Source: Thalassospira sp.
GTDB taxonomy: Bacteria; Pseudomonadota; Alphaproteobacteria; Rhodospirillales; Thalassospiraceae
NCBI RefSeq assembly: GCF_030690045.1
Contig: NZ_JAUYHK010000002.1
Coordinates: 62,001-126,000 of the forward strand
Length of the DNA stretch: 64,000 bases
Direction: 5' to 3'
The position numbers and the translations under genes were made by a program. Shown piece by piece: positions 62,956-64,000 of this stretch (positions within the stretch are counted from its first letter, which is position 1; every line of letters begins with the position of its first letter). The notes beneath the pieces were generated by a model, which was not told the DNA's origin, searched no databases, and saw only the letters and a program-made list of their open reading frames with translations.

Positions 62956-63201
62956 ATGAAGGGCGAGGTTCGCAAAAGATCGGTGACAATCGCCGGGCAC
63001 CGCACCAGTTTTTCGCTGGAAGATGAATTCTGGCAGATATTGCAGGAAATCGCCCATCGCGAGGCACTGAGCATGGCCGAACTGGTTGTGCGGGTGGATG
63101 CCGGGCGTGAAGGCAATTTGTCCAGCGCCCTGCGCCTTTATGTGCTGCGCGATTTGCAAGGCAGGCTGGATCGACAGCCGCCGTCTGATCCGCCGCAATA
63201 A
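62956..63201 (+). CDS. Ribbon-helix-helix (RHH_4) domain protein
   Basis: An 81-residue protein with KRSVTIAGHRTSFSLEDEFW (about 7-26), ILQEIAHREALSMAELVVRV and SSALRLYVLRDL, the RHH_4 family found in alphaproteobacteria. The fold suggests DNA binding, but no target is known. The chosen ATG gives the usual family start; the frame is open to an ATG at 62896. It lies 11 bases before the asparagine-synthase-like gene in the same direction. Confidence 0.8.
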   Translation: MKGEVRKRSVTIAGHRTSFSLEDEFWQILQEIAHREALSMAELVVRVDAGREGNLSSALRLYVLRDLQGRLDRQPPSDPPQ

Positions 63202-63212
63202 CGGGCCCAACC

Positions 63213-64000
63213 ATGTGCGGTCTGGCGGGGGCGACGGATTTTTGCGGGTATGATCTTGTGGTGCAGGCCACCAATCGGTTGCAGCATCGCGGCCCGGATT
63301 TCGGGACGGTGTGGCAACAGGGCGACGGGCATGCGGTTTTGGGGCATCGTCGCCTGATTACCACCGATCCATCTCCTGCCGCGCACCAACCCCTGATCAG
63401 TTCCGATCAACGCTATGTCCTGATTTTCAACGGATATCTTGCCGGTCATCGTGCCGTGATGGCCGATATGCTGGCCGCCGGCAAGGAAGGCTTGCGCAGT
63501 GGCAGCGATGCCGAATTGTTTCTGGCGGTCTGGCAACAGGGTGGTCTGGCGGCAATTGCGGCATTATCCGGGCCTTATGCCTTTGCGATTTGGGATCGTA
63601 TCGAACGCCGTCTGACCCTTGGCATCGATCCGATGGGGATCAAGCCATTATATGTTGCGGTGCGGGCTGATGGACATCTGCGTTTTGCCTCCGAACTTTT
63701 GGCCGTGCCGGGATTGGCGGATCATGAAAGTGCGCCGGATCGGCTATTTGTCCCTTATATGGCGCATTTGTTTGTCCCCGCACCACTGACACCCTTTGTC
63801 GGAGTGCGGCAATTGCGACCGGGTGAAATCCTGCAATGGTGCGAGGGTAAGGTTACGACGGCCCGGATCAATGAGATGTCTGACACAGGTCGGACCGATG
63901 CCGCCGATCTGGCGGGGGTGGTCGAATATGCCGTTGCCGGGGCGCTGGATGCGGATTGTCCGGTTGCCTGTCTGGTGTCGGGCGGCATGGACAGTGCCGG
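63213..64000 (+). CDS. Asparagine synthase (glutamine-hydrolysing)-like protein, 3' truncated by window
   Basis: The frame begins ATG TGC, so the nucleophile Cys is residue 2 (MCGLAGATD), as in Ntn-type class II amidotransferases. It shows RLQHRGPDFG, HRRLITT and FNGYLAGH (in AsnB FNGEIYN), ELLFLAVW-like ELFLAVWQQGG, DPMGIKPLY and FASELLAV. Translation stays open to the window end, where the ATP-binding P-loop SGGMDSA begins (near 63982). About 262 residues are visible of an expected 590-650. It may act on asparagine or a specialised product; the end is missing. Confidence 0.85.
   Translation, partial: MCGLAGATDFCGYDLVVQATNRLQHRGPDFGTVWQQGDGHAVLGHRRLITTDPSPAAHQPLISSDQRYVLIFNGYLAGHRAVMADMLAAGKEGLRSGSDAELFLAVWQQGGLAAIAALSGPYAFAIWDRIERRLTLGIDPMGIKPLYVAVRADGHLRFASELLAVPGLADHESAPDRLFVPYMAHLFVPAPLTPFVGVRQLRPGEILQWCEGKVTTARINEMSDTGRTDAADLAGVVEYAVAGALDADCPVACLVSGGMDSA

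Overview
The window looks like chromosomal DNA of a motile alphaproteobacterium of the order Rhodospirillales, most likely Thalassospira or a close relative. This is an inference from the flagellar gene layout, the CckA/CtrA-type regulation, the recA...alaS order, the GTTC-N7-GTTC SOS box and moderate GC; no rRNA was available to confirm it. I saw no tRNA, rRNA, CRISPR array, insertion sequence or prophage.

Positions 1-16083 are a flagellar/chemotaxis region. On the plus strand: fliM (5' end missing), a DUF6468 protein, a MotE-like protein, cheY, cheZ, an Asp-less MotB paralogue coupled to a true motB, a 1152-residue TPR envelope protein and a Sel1-repeat protein. On the minus strand: csrA, a stand-alone FlhB C-terminal-domain protein, a FlgN-like coiled coil, fliO and fliP. 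Then plus-strand flgB-flgC-fliE and fliQ-fliR-flhB, with a good sigma-54 promoter before flgB. An RTG-type class A beta-lactamase and the cell-cycle kinase gene cckA follow.

Positions 20096-23669 hold a tightly coupled four-gene operon: a membrane-anchored arylsulfotransferase-like protein, a small YVGPGAGL membrane protein, an EMC3/TMCO1-like membrane protein and a PAPS-type sulfotransferase. It is the most system-like unexplained cluster. After a DMT transporter lies a probable unannotated minus-strand small RNA (about 24708-24839), then nikR, recA with its SOS box, two duplicated entericidin lipoproteins flanking a DUF1328 protein, a GNAT acetyltransferase and alaS.

Positions 31126-47334 are an accessory mix: EamA/Lrp pair, a LysR (OxyR-like) gene broken by one stop codon and facing a peroxiredoxin / DUF442 / persulfide-dioxygenase-like operon, a LysR/DUF2798 pair, a TetR/MFS pair with a perfect operator palindrome, AraC, a MoxR/CoxE-like pair, a D-lactate/glycolate dehydrogenase, MerR/CMD, LpxR-like lipid A deacylase, a second decayed LysR remnant and a DUF2189 membrane protein.

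Positions 47666-64000 carry asmA, a PiT phosphate transporter, a queuosine cluster (precursor transporter, queA, tgt, queF, and queG further on) interrupted by an iron-uptake module (Fur box, FecI-type sigma, FecR, STN-type TonB receptor), a cAMP-phosphodiesterase-like phosphoesterase, a ribbon-helix-helix protein and the start of an asparagine-synthase-like gene cut by the window end.
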